This document shows positions 8,151 to 17,159 of a stretch of 64,000 nucleotides of DNA, one piece after another. A program made the position numbers and the translations under genes. Below the pieces are notes generated by a model. The model made no database searches and was not told the origin of the DNA. It saw only the letters and a program-made list of their open reading frames with translations. Source of the DNA: Candidatus Woesearchaeota archaeon. GTDB taxonomy: Archaea; Nanobdellota; Nanobdellia; Woesearchaeales; JABGUJ01. Within the stretch, counting starts at the first letter, position 1. Every line of letters begins with the position of its first letter. The stretch covers positions 1-64,000 of the forward strand of contig JABGUJ010000002.1 of assembly GCA_018646625.1 (NCBI GenBank). Reading direction: 5' to 3'.

Positions 8151-8609
8151 TTATTTGTATCCGCCTAGACCTTGGGTTGCAACTTCTATATCGAGTCCTT
8201 TGTATTTCTGTGAATCTATAGAACGTTCCTCAAAAAAGAATGGATTTCCATCTAATGCTCTTGCGTTGGGATTAAGGTATTTTTTTGGCTCGACGTCATC
8301 TCTTTCTAGATATCCGTTATCAAATTCTCTTTGATTACCTTCTTCATCTAATGCTCTTATTGCTAGAATCTCTATGCCTGTTGTTTGTGGATTTTCTAAG
8401 AACGCGTTGCACCTTGTTAACATTTCATTAACTGAATTTGCTATGTTTTTCTCGTCGTCATTAAATCCATTATCTTTAACTAAGTAATGTATTAGATCTT
8501 TTATTGTGGTTTCTGGATTTGATTCTAGTTTCTCAGTTACTTCTTTTGTTATTGGCTCAACTTCTGCAAATGGATGCTTAAGTCTAGCGATGTATCTATC
8601 TTTGCTCAT
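8151..8609 (-). CDS. Small protein ending in LGG-YK, candidate ubiquitin-like modifier or conjugation substrate
   Basis: This 152-aa protein is the first gene of the operon. Residues ~15-70 look helical (KEVTEKLESNPETTIKDLI), and 75-152 are more strand-like (GIEILAIRALDEEGNQREFD). It ends VATQGLGGYK: a diglycine at 149-150 followed by two residues that a JAMM enzyme could remove to expose LGG. A beta-grasp fold is not obvious from the sequence and the length is about twice that of ubiquitin. Its place beside E1, E2-like and JAMM genes makes a modifier or dedicated adaptor plausible. Start ATG has GGTGA 5 nt upstream. Confidence 0.6.
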   Translation of the reverse strand: MSKDRYIARLKHPFAEVEPITKEVTEKLESNPETTIKDLIHYLVKDNGFNDDEKNIANSVNEMLTRCNAFLENPQTTGIEILAIRALDEEGNQREFDNGYLERDDVEPKKYLNPNARALDGNPFFFEERSIDSQKYKGLDIEVATQGLGGYK

Positions 8610-8844
8610 ATTATCACCCTTAGATTTTGTTGAGAATTAGTTGTTTTGTAGACTTAATGTGACTTTGGTGTTAGAATTCGGAGTTTATTTCATACTGGTT
8701 CTATAGTTTTTAATTATTTAGAAATTCATTTCGTTTAATTACGGAGTCGTAAATTTATTTTATGATTTGATTTCTTTTTCCATTACTTATTTTCTTATTT
8801 AATCGAAACATTTATAAACAAAATTGAGCTGTTTTTAAACATCA
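8610..8844. promoter_or_regulatory. Divergent promoter region between the Ubl-like operon and surface cluster 1
   Basis: No ORF is supported in these 235 bp. For the minus operon, GGTGA at 8614-8618 is the SD before the ATG at 8609; a TATA-like TATGAAATAA lies further up. For the plus gene, TTTATAAA at 8811-8818 is about 30 nt before ATG 8845, giving a leaderless or nearly leaderless mRNA. The spacer is AT-rich with no clear operator repeat. Confidence 0.5.
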
Positions 8845-9945
8845 ATGAAAAAGAGGGGTAGGAAAGCGTCTACTGCTAGTGCGGGGCGTAAAAAAGGGGT
8901 GAAGAGGAAATCTTCTTCTAGATCTGTTGTTAAAAAACGCACTTCTAAGTCTATTAAGAAAAAGACTGTTAAACGAAAAAAGTCGACTAAGAAAAAGGCT
9001 GTGCGTAAAGCTTCTACAAAGAAGAAAACAGTACGTAAAGCGTCCGTTAAACGTAAGGTTGTTAGAAAAATAAAATCACGTTCTAAAGTTTCGAGAAAAG
9101 AAGTTTGGGCTGTTAAACGTAGACGAGTTGTTAATAAATTTGAACATCTGGTGAAGGATGAGCTTGTTAAAGTTGAGAGATCGGTAGTTCCGAAAAAAGA
9201 AGGCCACACCATACCAAAGGGTATTAGAGTTCTGGTTGGTTATTTTTCTGTTATTGCGTTACTTTACTTAGTTTTTATGGTGCTTGGATTCGCATCACCC
9301 GTTGCATTGTTGTTTTCTAATGTTTTACAAGGCGGATGGGCGATGTTCGTTAATGTTATTGTGTTTCTTCTTCTTTGTTACATAATATATGGTTTTATTA
9401 GAAGAGCGAAAGCTTCATTTTATATTGCATTTGCTTGGATGTGTTTGGGTATTATTAATTCAATCACATCGTTAGTATTCATTGAACGAACAAGTCTAGA
9501 TGCCCTGAACAATCTAATTGCGCTATCTTCATATGCTGTGTTGCTGATTAACGGACTAGTTATATGGTATTTATTACATGAACATCACTATTTTTTTGAT
9601 TTACATTATAAGCGAAAAGAACTCATGAAACAAGACAAGTGGTTTATTTCAGTTATATCTGTTATCTGGATTGTTATATTGTTATCATCTCTGTTTGTTG
9701 GTGTCGATTTCTACAAACATACAACTCAATTAACAGACGATATTGTTGATGAGATTAGTCAGAAATATTTCTGGCAAATAGGATCACATTGTGATTCAAA
9801 GATGGGAGATTCTCGAGATTTATGCTTTATGATTCATGCAGCTTTGAAAAAGCGAGAAGGTTATACGAATTATGCTCGAACTTGCGATAAAATAAGTTCA
9901 GATGTTTACAAATTCACTTGTCAGAGGTTGGTAGAAGAGTGGTAA
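8845..9945 (+). CDS. Membrane protein with a long histone-H1-like Lys/Arg/Ser N-terminal tail
   Basis: The first ~110 of 366 residues are Lys/Arg/Ser/Thr/Ala with near-repeats such as KKKTVKRKKSTKKKAVRKAS, the composition of H1-like DNA-binding tails. Four hydrophobic segments follow (e.g. VLVGYFSVIALLYLVFMVLG, IVFLLLCYIIYGF), then a fifth near residue 270 (WFISVISVIWIVILLSSLFVG). The ~90-residue C-terminal part has four Cys (SHCDSKMGDSRDLCF, ARTCDKISS, FTCQRL), probably outside the cell. The basic tail should then be cytoplasmic, perhaps tethering DNA or ribosomes to the membrane. First gene of surface cluster 1. No family recognised. Confidence 0.85.
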   Translation: MKKRGRKASTASAGRKKGVKRKSSSRSVVKKRTSKSIKKKTVKRKKSTKKKAVRKASTKKKTVRKASVKRKVVRKIKSRSKVSRKEVWAVKRRRVVNKFEHLVKDELVKVERSVVPKKEGHTIPKGIRVLVGYFSVIALLYLVFMVLGFASPVALLFSNVLQGGWAMFVNVIVFLLLCYIIYGFIRRAKASFYIAFAWMCLGIINSITSLVFIERTSLDALNNLIALSSYAVLLINGLVIWYLLHEHHYFFDLHYKRKELMKQDKWFISVISVIWIVILLSSLFVGVDFYKHTTQLTDDIVDEISQKYFWQIGSHCDSKMGDSRDLCFMIHAALKKREGYTNYARTCDKISSDVYKFTCQRLVEEW

Positions 9946-11636
9946 ACTTTAGGAACAAAAGATCTCAGATTACTATCTTTATGATAATTGGAATTATATT
10001 ACTATTTTCTACTGCGATTGTTATGTATATTAGAGCTCAAGTTGTTGATGCTGAGGTTAGGGAGTTTCAACCAGTGGTTGAGGAAGTCCCTTTGCAAGCC
10101 AAACCAATCAAGGCTTATGTTGAACAATGTGTTTATGATCTTGGTTTAGAAGCGGTTGAGAAACTAGGTATGCAAGGTGGATGGATCGATTTTGATGATG
10201 TTCAATTGAATGGTGGGGAGTATTTTAGAGACCTTCCTCTCCCTGCTGAAGGTGATTTAACTAAAGGTGTTGGTCCACAGAAGACCACATATTGGAGTTA
10301 TTTATCATCTAGAAACCGTGATTTTAGTGATCCTCAATGCGGTAGCAAGCGTCCAGAACTTGAAAGTCAGAATATTGATGGTGCCGAAAGAGGGGCGTAT
10401 GATACATCTATCGAAGCTCAGATTGATCGTTATGTTAAGAGAGGAATTGACGAATGTTTAGATGGTTTCAGATCCTTCAGAACTCAAGCAATCAATGTTA
10501 ATACTTTAGAAGATCCCGTCATTACAACTATTGTAACAGATGAAGATGTTTCGATTAATGTGGTTTATCCTATGGAGATGATTTCAGCTGCCGCCAGAAC
10601 CGAACTTAGTATTTTTAATGCAAGAGTCCCTGTTAATCTTAGAAAGGTGTACTCTCTTGCTTTGGGTATTACTGACGCAGAAACTTCATCTTTATTTTTA
10701 GAATATGGAGCTATGGCTTTGATGGTATTGTATATGGATGATGATCGTGACAGTTTGCCCCCTATTAGTTCTAATCCTTCCCTTTGGGCAACTAAGTATC
10801 CTATTTGGATGATGAATAATGTTAATAAATATTTAATGAAAAACGTTTTGCCACAACAAGCGGTTAAAACTAGGCTATTTGGAACTGCTAACTCCGATCA
10901 TTTGGAAATCGAGGGAGTGCAGGATAGTCTGATCCAAGAGATGACTCAAGGCCAAGAATTGGTTCATTTGTTTAATCTTGATGATTTCTTTGAAGGATAT
11001 TACAATTATTCAGATTTGAATGTTGACATGTTTTATACGGGAGAAGAACCTTATTTGGATATTAAGCCTAGTAATGGTATTGTTATAACTCCTGTGACAA
11101 CTGATGTGAATCTTAAATTTATTACTTTGACGGAAACTAAATATGGATTTAAGTATTATTTATCTTATCCATCTGTTTTTGTTATTGAGGATCCTGACGC
11201 GTTGAATGGTAGAGGATATTTCTTTCAGTTTGCTTTAGAAGTTAACATCCGAGGTAATCAGGGTTATAATTGTTCAACACCTATTGTTGCATTAGAGCGT
11301 GGTCCTTCTAATCTATTTGCGGAATACAGACAAAGGTTAAGTGGTAATATTACTATAGAGACTGTTGATGCGGAAAGTAATGATCCTATTGATCTTGTGG
11401 TGGCGAGATATGGTTGTGGTCCCAAGTCTGTCGTTATTGGTGCAACTGAGATTCAAGAAGTTAATGATCCTGCAACTGGTGCAATTGTTGAGAGAGCAAT
11501 ACTTGAAGAAAATTTCCCATTATGTCCTGCAGGTGGAATGTTAGAACTAACAAAATATGGTTACTTAACTCTTAGAATCCCTTTCAATACTTTTGCTTAC
11601 AAAGAACCTGCATATTTATTGTTTAAAATGGAGTAA
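9939..11636 (+). CDS. Membrane-anchored surface protein with pilin-like N-terminus (paralogue of 42117-44195)
   Basis: The N-terminus KRSQITIFMIIGIILLFSTAIVMYI is a short basic segment followed by one hydrophobic helix, like type IV pilin or class III signal sequences; cleavage is not shown. The rest (~530 aa) is predicted outside. Shared with 42117-44195 are the helix and a segment with ...YV-x2-C...GG-x-I (here KAYVEQCVYDLGLEAVEKLG). Late in the protein CSTPIVALERG and a Cys-rich turn (VARYGCGPKSV) suggest a beta-sandwich. I prefer GTG 9939, which overlaps the preceding stop and has GAGGTTGG upstream, over TTG 9918. DPANN-restricted type; function unknown. Confidence 0.8.
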   Translation: MVNFRNKRSQITIFMIIGIILLFSTAIVMYIRAQVVDAEVREFQPVVEEVPLQAKPIKAYVEQCVYDLGLEAVEKLGMQGGWIDFDDVQLNGGEYFRDLPLPAEGDLTKGVGPQKTTYWSYLSSRNRDFSDPQCGSKRPELESQNIDGAERGAYDTSIEAQIDRYVKRGIDECLDGFRSFRTQAINVNTLEDPVITTIVTDEDVSINVVYPMEMISAAARTELSIFNARVPVNLRKVYSLALGITDAETSSLFLEYGAMALMVLYMDDDRDSLPPISSNPSLWATKYPIWMMNNVNKYLMKNVLPQQAVKTRLFGTANSDHLEIEGVQDSLIQEMTQGQELVHLFNLDDFFEGYYNYSDLNVDMFYTGEEPYLDIKPSNGIVITPVTTDVNLKFITLTETKYGFKYYLSYPSVFVIEDPDALNGRGYFFQFALEVNIRGNQGYNCSTPIVALERGPSNLFAEYRQRLSGNITIETVDAESNDPIDLVVARYGCGPKSVVIGATEIQEVNDPATGAIVERAILEENFPLCPAGGMLELTKYGYLTLRIPFNTFAYKEPAYLLFKME

Positions 11637-11640
11637 TTAA

Positions 11641-12516
11641 ATGAGAATAAAGACCCAATTATTAGTTGTGTTGGCAGTTTACTTAATAGTTATGCTGCCA
11701 TCTTCTGTATTAGGTTTTGAAAGAACTTATTTCGAAGCAGACGGTGAAACTATTATTGAGGCTGATAATAAATATATTAAAATTGGTATGATGCGTGAAA
11801 GATGTATTAATGCCACAATTAAAAAGAGAACCACTGGTGACATTCACAAGCTTCTTGATATGGGGTTCGATCCATTCACTTATGCGCAATCTATGAATGC
11901 AATTACTACATCTCTGACCGAACATGAGCAAGTAATTTTGATGTTTGAGAGATTAAAATCTCCTTTTGAAGATGAACATATGGCCTTTGCTGGCTTTAAT
12001 GGTTCTTCTTCTCAGACTGAAGTTTGTTTGTATCCTGGTAAGTATTCAATTGAGGGATATTTGATAAGGCAAAATCCTGATAATTTTGTTCTTGAAGAAG
12101 ATAAACGAGAATATTGTATTGGTATTGGTGGTGGAACTACTTTGCAAGGTTCTGAAAAAGTCAAGCAGATGACCGAGCAGGGCGTTGGCATGCTTATGGG
12201 ATTTATTGCTGCTGGTGGTAGTGTTGGTGCTGTACTTGGTGCTGCAGTATTTTTGTATACTAATGTTTTAGGTCAATGTATAGGTGAAACTAAGACAATT
12301 ACTATTCCTGAGACTGACTTGGGTGATACTTTGGTTGTAGGTGGAGTATCTCTTCCAGAATATACTTTTAGTTCTACTGCATTAGACTATGGTAAGATGA
12401 CTTTCTTTGTATTTTCATCGCCTAATCCAACAATTATTGAAGAATTAGCAATAATGAATGATTATTATACTCTCAGTGAGAGTTATCCATTTTTGATTCA
12501 ACCTCATATGGGTTGA
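11641..12516 (+). CDS. Secreted or membrane-anchored protein, unknown
   Basis: A cleavable signal peptide is clear: MRIKTQLLVVLAVYLIVMLPSSVLG. The 291-aa product then has an extracellular part with spaced Cys (RERCINATI, EVCLYPGKYSIEGY, REYCIGIG) and one hydrophobic Gly-rich segment (MLMGFIAAGGSVGAVLGAAVFLY) followed by CIGE. It starts 4 nt after the preceding gene and its end overlaps the next ORF, so it belongs to the surface cluster 1 operon. No family recognised. Confidence 0.8.
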   Translation: MRIKTQLLVVLAVYLIVMLPSSVLGFERTYFEADGETIIEADNKYIKIGMMRERCINATIKKRTTGDIHKLLDMGFDPFTYAQSMNAITTSLTEHEQVILMFERLKSPFEDEHMAFAGFNGSSSQTEVCLYPGKYSIEGYLIRQNPDNFVLEEDKREYCIGIGGGTTLQGSEKVKQMTEQGVGMLMGFIAAGGSVGAVLGAAVFLYTNVLGQCIGETKTITIPETDLGDTLVVGGVSLPEYTFSSTALDYGKMTFFVFSSPNPTIIEELAIMNDYYTLSESYPFLIQPHMG

Positions 12517-15500
12517 GTGAGAAAGATTTAATAAGAAACAAGGTATTTACGTGGTATAACATGGAAAAAAAGGGGCTTGAGAGGTATTATTTGATTGCGT
12601 GCTTTATGATCTTTCTTGTAGTCTCTATACCCATTGCTGCGTCTAATGCATATGGTGCTGTTTCGATAAAAACTATGAGTGTTTCTGGTGAAGATGGTAT
12701 TGAGGGGTATAAAACTCTTGAAGATTCTACAGTTATTGAAACTATGATTGAATATGACGATGGTAATAACATCACTCCAAATAGAGTTAGAAGTCTAGAA
12801 AGTGGACTTGAGTTTAACACTTGTGAGAATTTTGGTAACAAAGCAATTTGTTTATACGAACGAGCAGATTATCCTGCATCTTCTGGTGTAACTAGAGATA
12901 TTCAAATTGGTGTGTACGATGAAGATAATCATTTGCAAGATTCCGAGTCTCGAAAATTGAGTATAGATGATCGAGGTCCTCTTGTTGCAGTTGATTCTGT
13001 TGAACAAGGTATTAATGGTGTATTTGTAACTTTAGATATTCAAGATAAATCTTGCGATGATTGTGATTTAGTTAATACTCCTTGTTCTGGTGTGAGAGAT
13101 GTTATTGTTTATGTTGGTAGTAATACTCAACTTCAACCTGCTTTGAACATTCCTGCACCCTACTATAGTCTAGATTTTAATCAGAATCCTTCTGGTGAAC
13201 ATTGTATGACTCCTCATCCTTCTAAGATTGAAGTCTTGCCAGAGGAAGGTGCTGTGGTGGATATTGTTTCAGGCAATAAAGTCCGATTAAAAATATTAAA
13301 TCCTGAAGTTATTGGTGATGGTTGGCATACAATCTCTGCTAGTGCTATTGATCATTTAGGTAACCCATCCATTAATACTATAAGTGAAGATTATGAGTTT
13401 GATTTCTCAGCTCCGGATCCTTTAGAAGTTATCTTGTACAAATATTATGGTTCTGGCTCTCAGATTGAGGTAGACTACGTTACGCCGATGCCTGTTGATC
13501 AAATTGTTGCTGTGATTAAAATTAAAGATTCTACATTTAATCCTAGTACTGATTCGGTTACTGCGGATTTTAGTGATTTATTTGATGCACCTGGATCTGA
13601 AGCATATGCTGAAAAGCATCCTATTCTTTGTGCTGAGAGTGAGATTACAGATGTTTGGGAGTGTAGATTTACTGGTCTTGTTATTGCTTTAGCTTCTCAA
13701 GCTAATGTGGAAATTCCCGTTACTGTTGTGGATCAAAAAGGTAACGTTGGAGAAAACACTTTATTTTATAGTATAAATGTTGATTTATCTCAACCTTCTG
13801 TTGAAGACCTTGAAACTCGATTCGTTACTGCAGATACTGACTCTGGTGACCAATGTTGGAGGGGGACTTGTTTCTTAAAACCCGGTAATAATACTATTGT
13901 TGCAATCATAGATGAGCAGGGAGCGGGAATGGATTCTCACTATGTTGTCATGGATCTTAGTCAGGTTCATGGTTCTGCGGTACATAGTCTTGATTCTGTT
14001 GGTGATGGTCACAGAGCTGAAGACTGTATTCAATCATCTGGAAGATGGGATTGTATGTTTCCCGTTGGTGTTATTCACCCTCAAGAGCAATTTGGTGACG
14101 AAGATATGCCTGATCTGTTGCCTATTGTTGATTTGAATGGTCGAGTGACTTATTATTTATCTGAGTCTGTTTGTTTGGATGGGGATTCTGTTTGTGTTGA
14201 TGAAGACTCTCTTAGAAATTCATTGAATTCTGATGTTCTAGTTGAGCAAGGAATTGTTGTTGATGATTGGGGTGTTGAGTTGACTTCTAGTCTTGCTGAG
14301 ACTCGATATGTTGAAGTGGGATTGATTAATAATTTTTTAGGTGATGTATCTGAAGCATATATTTCAGCTGAGTATGGTGATGAACCTTTGGAAGAATCTA
14401 CTGCGTCTCTTCCTGTTGAACATGATTATTTATCTCATGTTTATGTTAAAACTATCGAAGGTTATGATGATGCTGAACAACCTTTACTTAATGATGATGA
14501 AACATTTGTTTATGATGCGATGCCTCCAAAATTGGTTGGTGTAGATGCTGTGACTATCAGAGGACAAGATGCAACTGATTATGAAGATATGGATGGTGCG
14601 GAAAATGTTATCTTGGAAGGAGATGGTCTGAAGCTTTTGTTTTATTTTGAAGAAGATTATTACATGGATAATTCTCAAGTTTATTTGAATCTAACTAATC
14701 CTGCCGTGCCTTCTAGAAGTTTAATTAGTGCATATAATGATTCTAACTTTGCTATAATGAGTCCTGAACAGGAATGTGATTATGTTGAGGCTCTTAATCA
14801 GTGGGTTTGTGGATTTATGATTTATAATGTTGAAAATACTGTAAAAATGGTTGACCTTGAGCAGGAACTTTCTGAAACCTCTTTTGTTCTTCACGTAGCT
14901 GATAAGTTTGGTAATTATGGAGATTTTAAATTTGAAGCTCAAGTCTTTGCGTTTAATAAATCCTTTAATTTATCTAATTATCCTGGTATGTTTGAGTTTG
15001 GCGTAACTAATTTAATTCCTGAGAGTATTGATCGTCGTACTACTATTCAACTTTCTCAAAAACTTATGGCTTATGTTCATGTTAAAAAAAATTATCTTGA
15101 ACGTGAAGAGATTGATATTGTTAGAGGGGGAATATCTTTAGTTCCTGGTTGTCCTAGCAATCCTATATTTGTTACTGAAGAAGATTCTCTGATGTATGTT
15201 TCAGATGATGAAGATGAAAGTGAAGGAACCAATGTCTTTAATAATGCTGCAAGTTTTGGTGAAGATGACGAATCTGATGAAGAAGATGACTCTGATGAAG
15301 AATCTGAAGATGCTACTTCTGCAGAAGACATCATGGCGGTTACTTTTGACACTGTAATAGAAGATGTTAGTGCATTTGGTCTCATTTATGATCCTGCGTA
15401 TAATTATTCTGATTTTAGTTTATTTATTCGAACTAAGAAATTAGAAAATCCTCCCGATATTAGTCATGTTATATTGAATTGCAGCTTTGATGTTTTTGCT

Positions 15501-17159
15501 GCAAGTAAGAAGATTGGAGTCTTTTTTCCTAAACAAACTTTTGACCTGAAGTTTGATATAAATATGTCTCATGATCCTGTAACTGATGATCTAAGTGAAG
15601 CTTTGATAAACAAGTTGAAAGGTGAAATTGAATATTTGAACATGGGCTTCTACGTTTTGTATATTATTAATAAGATTTTTAATGTTCTTAGAACAATTTG
15701 TGATCTTGGTGGAGTTCTTAAGATGGCTTATCAAGCTGTCATTCTTCTTAGAGAACTAACTATGCCTTTGTTTATTGCTATCTATAATATTGCTGAGAAG
15801 GCGGATGCCGGTGGCAGCGTCGCGAAAGGTACTCAAGATATATGGGATTATATTAATTTGTTAGCTTGCAAGTTAAAAGAGGGTAAGCTAGGTGTTTGGT
15901 CTCTTGAGAAAGATAGAAATGCCATTCTTGGGAGTGACCGAAAAGTAGGTGATGGTCCTGGAACTGGTACTTCGGATAGAGTTGGTGGAACTAGATATGG
16001 TGCTCTTGGTTGGGTTGAAGAAACTGGTTCTGATATTTGGGGTTCTCAGGCAGGTGTGGAAGATGGTGATGATAAAAAGAGTTGGGGTAACATTATACGA
16101 TCTATTTGTGGTGTGGTAACTTGTGCTCAATGTACTGCAGAAGATGACATTGGAGGTCACGCTCAAGATACTTTTGAAACTTGGTTAACTACTGGAAGTC
16201 ATAATTCTTTATCTGAAAAAGGTGATCTTGGTGCAACATGGACTGAAGGAACACAAGGGGGCATTTTTGGTACTGATGCGCACGCTGGTGGTGATTCTAC
16301 TGATTTTGGATTGAGTGGCGTTGGTAGTGGTGATTTCGAGGACTCTGCTGCACGTGAGTATCGTGAAGGTGCAAGTTCTGCTACAGATAATGACTGGGAT
16401 GCCGGTGCAAATGCGGATTCTTGGCTATCGGGTATGAGCGGTGCTGGTGGCGGAATTGTTGGTGATCTTTTTGCAAAAAAAGCTTTAGATCCTTTTGATA
16501 ATTTTTATGCAGCAGTTATGTGTTTCTGTATTCCGGGAATATTGTATCATTTGAATAAATTACGGCAAATAGACTGTAAGTATTTAGAGTGTGCGTATTA
16601 TCAATCAATTAATGTTAAAGGTATTCAAGTTTGTGAAGAAATTAGAAGTATGGAAGTTTGTTTAGCTTGGACCTCGGGTTTATGGCAACTTGTTCCTTTC
16701 TCTGATGTCTTTGAGAATCTAATGGCTCTTGTTGCGATGTTTACTCACAGTTGGCCAACTCTTGTAATAATGGCTGTAAAAACATTGTTAGCTTGTAATA
16801 CTATTGCTTCTGATGTGAGCACGGGTGGTGATGATGCTGGTGAGATCTCGCCTCATGATATGGCCAGTGCAGAACCTGATTGTAGATTCCAGGCTGGTGC
16901 GAAAAAAGGCCAACCTAGAGCTACTTGGCCTCTTAAGATGACTCAGAATACGGAAGATGCTACATTCATGGATTATTTTAGTGGAATTATTTGTGGTGGG
17001 TTTGATGCTTATGTTTGGATAGCGACTATGCCTCACTGGGCTGAAGAGTTCATTGATCCTGATACTTATTTAGATCAGATGCAGTTATATGAATATGATT
17101 ATTGTGAAAGCGACATTGTTGCAAAACTTATTGATGAAGTAGGTGGCGAAAATGGTTAA
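12513..17159 (+). CDS. Giant (1548 aa) secreted multidomain surface protein
   Basis: A signal segment (YLIACFMIFLVVSIPIAASNAYG) is followed by about 1000 residues of strand-rich, Ig-like repeats with paired Cys (KSCDDCDLVNTPC, QCWRGTCFLKPGNN) and DRGPLVAVDS / DFSAPDPLEV linkers typical of repeated extracellular beta-sandwiches. An acidic run follows (GEDDESDEEDDSDEESEDA, ~905-930), then two clusters of hydrophobic helices near 1050-1100 and ~1330-1440, the latter with many Cys (FCIPGILYHLNKLRQIDC). Start is TTG 12513, overlapping the previous stop, or ATG 12561 (MEKKGLERYY). Paralogous in layout to 44212-48927. Likely cell-surface; exact role unknown. Confidence 0.8.
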   Translation: MSEKDLIRNKVFTWYNMEKKGLERYYLIACFMIFLVVSIPIAASNAYGAVSIKTMSVSGEDGIEGYKTLEDSTVIETMIEYDDGNNITPNRVRSLESGLEFNTCENFGNKAICLYERADYPASSGVTRDIQIGVYDEDNHLQDSESRKLSIDDRGPLVAVDSVEQGINGVFVTLDIQDKSCDDCDLVNTPCSGVRDVIVYVGSNTQLQPALNIPAPYYSLDFNQNPSGEHCMTPHPSKIEVLPEEGAVVDIVSGNKVRLKILNPEVIGDGWHTISASAIDHLGNPSINTISEDYEFDFSAPDPLEVILYKYYGSGSQIEVDYVTPMPVDQIVAVIKIKDSTFNPSTDSVTADFSDLFDAPGSEAYAEKHPILCAESEITDVWECRFTGLVIALASQANVEIPVTVVDQKGNVGENTLFYSINVDLSQPSVEDLETRFVTADTDSGDQCWRGTCFLKPGNNTIVAIIDEQGAGMDSHYVVMDLSQVHGSAVHSLDSVGDGHRAEDCIQSSGRWDCMFPVGVIHPQEQFGDEDMPDLLPIVDLNGRVTYYLSESVCLDGDSVCVDEDSLRNSLNSDVLVEQGIVVDDWGVELTSSLAETRYVEVGLINNFLGDVSEAYISAEYGDEPLEESTASLPVEHDYLSHVYVKTIEGYDDAEQPLLNDDETFVYDAMPPKLVGVDAVTIRGQDATDYEDMDGAENVILEGDGLKLLFYFEEDYYMDNSQVYLNLTNPAVPSRSLISAYNDSNFAIMSPEQECDYVEALNQWVCGFMIYNVENTVKMVDLEQELSETSFVLHVADKFGNYGDFKFEAQVFAFNKSFNLSNYPGMFEFGVTNLIPESIDRRTTIQLSQKLMAYVHVKKNYLEREEIDIVRGGISLVPGCPSNPIFVTEEDSLMYVSDDEDESEGTNVFNNAASFGEDDESDEEDDSDEESEDATSAEDIMAVTFDTVIEDVSAFGLIYDPAYNYSDFSLFIRTKKLENPPDISHVILNCSFDVFAASKKIGVFFPKQTFDLKFDINMSHDPVTDDLSEALINKLKGEIEYLNMGFYVLYIINKIFNVLRTICDLGGVLKMAYQAVILLRELTMPLFIAIYNIAEKADAGGSVAKGTQDIWDYINLLACKLKEGKLGVWSLEKDRNAILGSDRKVGDGPGTGTSDRVGGTRYGALGWVEETGSDIWGSQAGVEDGDDKKSWGNIIRSICGVVTCAQCTAEDDIGGHAQDTFETWLTTGSHNSLSEKGDLGATWTEGTQGGIFGTDAHAGGDSTDFGLSGVGSGDFEDSAAREYREGASSATDNDWDAGANADSWLSGMSGAGGGIVGDLFAKKALDPFDNFYAAVMCFCIPGILYHLNKLRQIDCKYLECAYYQSINVKGIQVCEEIRSMEVCLAWTSGLWQLVPFSDVFENLMALVAMFTHSWPTLVIMAVKTLLACNTIASDVSTGGDDAGEISPHDMASAEPDCRFQAGAKKGQPRATWPLKMTQNTEDATFMDYFSGIICGGFDAYVWIATMPHWAEEFIDPDTYLDQMQLYEYDYCESDIVAKLIDEVGGENG

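Noticed and set aside
15092-15385. 97-aa Ser-rich minus ORF
   Set aside because: Antisense of the acidic run in the giant surface protein.
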